From Ypsolopha sequella (taxonomy: Eukaryota > Arthropoda > Insecta > Lepidoptera > Ypsolophidae): a stretch of DNA of 64,000 bases. Shown here piece after piece: positions 63,135-64,000 of this stretch. The position numbers were made by a program, and so were the translations under genes. Numbering within the stretch: the first letter of the stretch is position 1; the number at the start of each line of letters is the position of its first letter. The DNA is taken from contig OW204000.1 of assembly GCA_934047225.1 (NCBI GenBank), positions 18,680,001 to 18,744,000 of the forward strand, read 5' to 3'. The notes under the pieces were generated by a model, which saw only the letters and a list, made by a program, of their open reading frames with translations, did not search any database and had not been told where the DNA came from.

Positions 63135-63275
63135 GGACGTCGCGTCGTCTCGCTCCGCTCCGCTTCGTTCAGCTACTTATTTTATCTTACATGTACACCT
63201 GACACGTTTCTCCTCGCTTCGCTCGCCGTCGCACCTATTTTTTGACTTTTGGTGAAATATTTTCGATTTCATACT
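63135..63275. repeat. GAGCGAAGCGGAGCGAG-rich repeat, inverted copy 2
   Basis: Inverted match to 29255-29400 (TTTTGGTGAAATATTTT, GCACCTATTTTT and the CTCCGCTTCG blocks). Confidence 0.6.
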
Positions 63276-63279
63276 TTAA

Positions 63280-63650
63280 GGCGATATGTAAAAGTTTTAG
63301 CGTCCCTGTTACTCCATATGCTAAAAAATCCTCAGTGCGACAGGGACGGATTCGTGGAAAAGTAGCAAAAAGTCGGTTTTATATTAATAAAAAATGTACT
63401 AAAGTTGCTGTCAAAATTACGTTTAACCAGGTCCTAGATACCGTTAAATTAAAACCCATCTAATAAAATACGAGTATAGTTTCAGTCTATATGTCATTCT
63501 AAATTGTAAAACCAGGAGAATTGGTGTCGAAAAGGACCTAATTTCAATAAATATTTCTATCGAGCCGAATTTCTCCAATCGCGTTTCTGTTTTAACAGAT
63601 CCCTAGAAAAATAATCCAAAAATAATATGCTATTTTATCAAAATGATATG
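63280..63650 (+). mobile_element. TTAA-flanked element (family 1), 3'-truncated
   Basis: TTAA at 63276-63279, then GGCGATATGTAAAAG and the family core to about 63650. Confidence 0.68.
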
Positions 63651-64000
63651 TTTGAAATAGCTCGAATATTATTGACCAGCGAGATTATGTTTGCGTGCGA
63701 AATTATACCTGACCTGGGGGTAGATGACGAGATGTGGACGGCTGGCGTCTCGGTCGGGTATTACGGTAAGATCAGAACGTTTTGGTGTCTTGACCGCGAT
63801 CGGTGTTCAATATTTTGTTTTGAAAGAATTATTTTGAAATTGGGATAATTCTTGTGTACTAATCACAATCTGTACAAGTCTTGTGTACCTACCACGTATT
63901 GCGTTTTCCCGTGAGTGTTTTGTGTGGTTTTGGCTGTTCCGGTGTCGGAAGAACGGCTACGTACCTACTTATATTTGACCTTGTGGGGCCGGCCATATTA

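Overview
The window is nuclear DNA of an insect, most likely a moth or butterfly. It is AT-rich, with short coding exons bounded by GT-AG introns, CR1/Jockey- and RTE-type LINEs, and very many short palindromic transposons. The order is inferred from repeat style (TTAA-flanked GGCG elements, GGTTCCGTACC repeats, LINE tails with an AGATCGCTTT hairpin), not from a marker gene.

Three host loci are supported. (1) The Cyri (FAM49/CYRI, DUF1394) gene runs on the minus strand. Its first coding exon is at 41074-41388 and its second at 2069-2200, separated by a 38.9 kb intron; later exons lie beyond the left edge. (2) A 744-codon single-coding-exon gene of unknown function is at 45248-47482 on the plus strand, head-to-head with Cyri and preceded by a 3' splice site, so a noncoding 5' exon is likely. 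(3) The last five coding exons of FAM135 (serine-hydrolase/lipase-like DUF676 domain) lie on the minus strand at 62888-55640, with every intron phase consistent and a GHSLG nucleophile elbow visible.

The rest is transposon sediment. In the Cyri intron lies a nearly intact CR1-type LINE (about 6718-12036, minus) whose ORF1 is broken by one in-frame TAA. Its ORF2 has no ATG before the endonuclease catalytic residues and overlaps ORF1 in the -1 frame beside a slippery A AAA AAT. A 5'-truncated Jockey/CR1-type LINE (33070-35402, minus), a ten-unit 53-bp minisatellite (24325-24863), and several families of TTAA-flanked and foldback elements also occupy this intron. Downstream of the orphan gene are a truncated LINE ending in a C2H2 finger (47855-49110) and an RTE tail (50735-51150) beside a SINE-like repeat that shares its 3' end. 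A 965-bp transposon with 47-bp inverted termini (53993-54957) and, inside a FAM135 intron, a hAT element with 8-bp target duplications (60296-61365) follow.

The host genes show no sign of acting as one pathway beyond adjacency. Nested insertions, TA or 8-bp target duplications and empty-site comparisons allow the relative order of several insertions to be read from the sequence. No prokaryotic genes, CRISPR arrays, rRNA genes or intact tRNA genes were seen.
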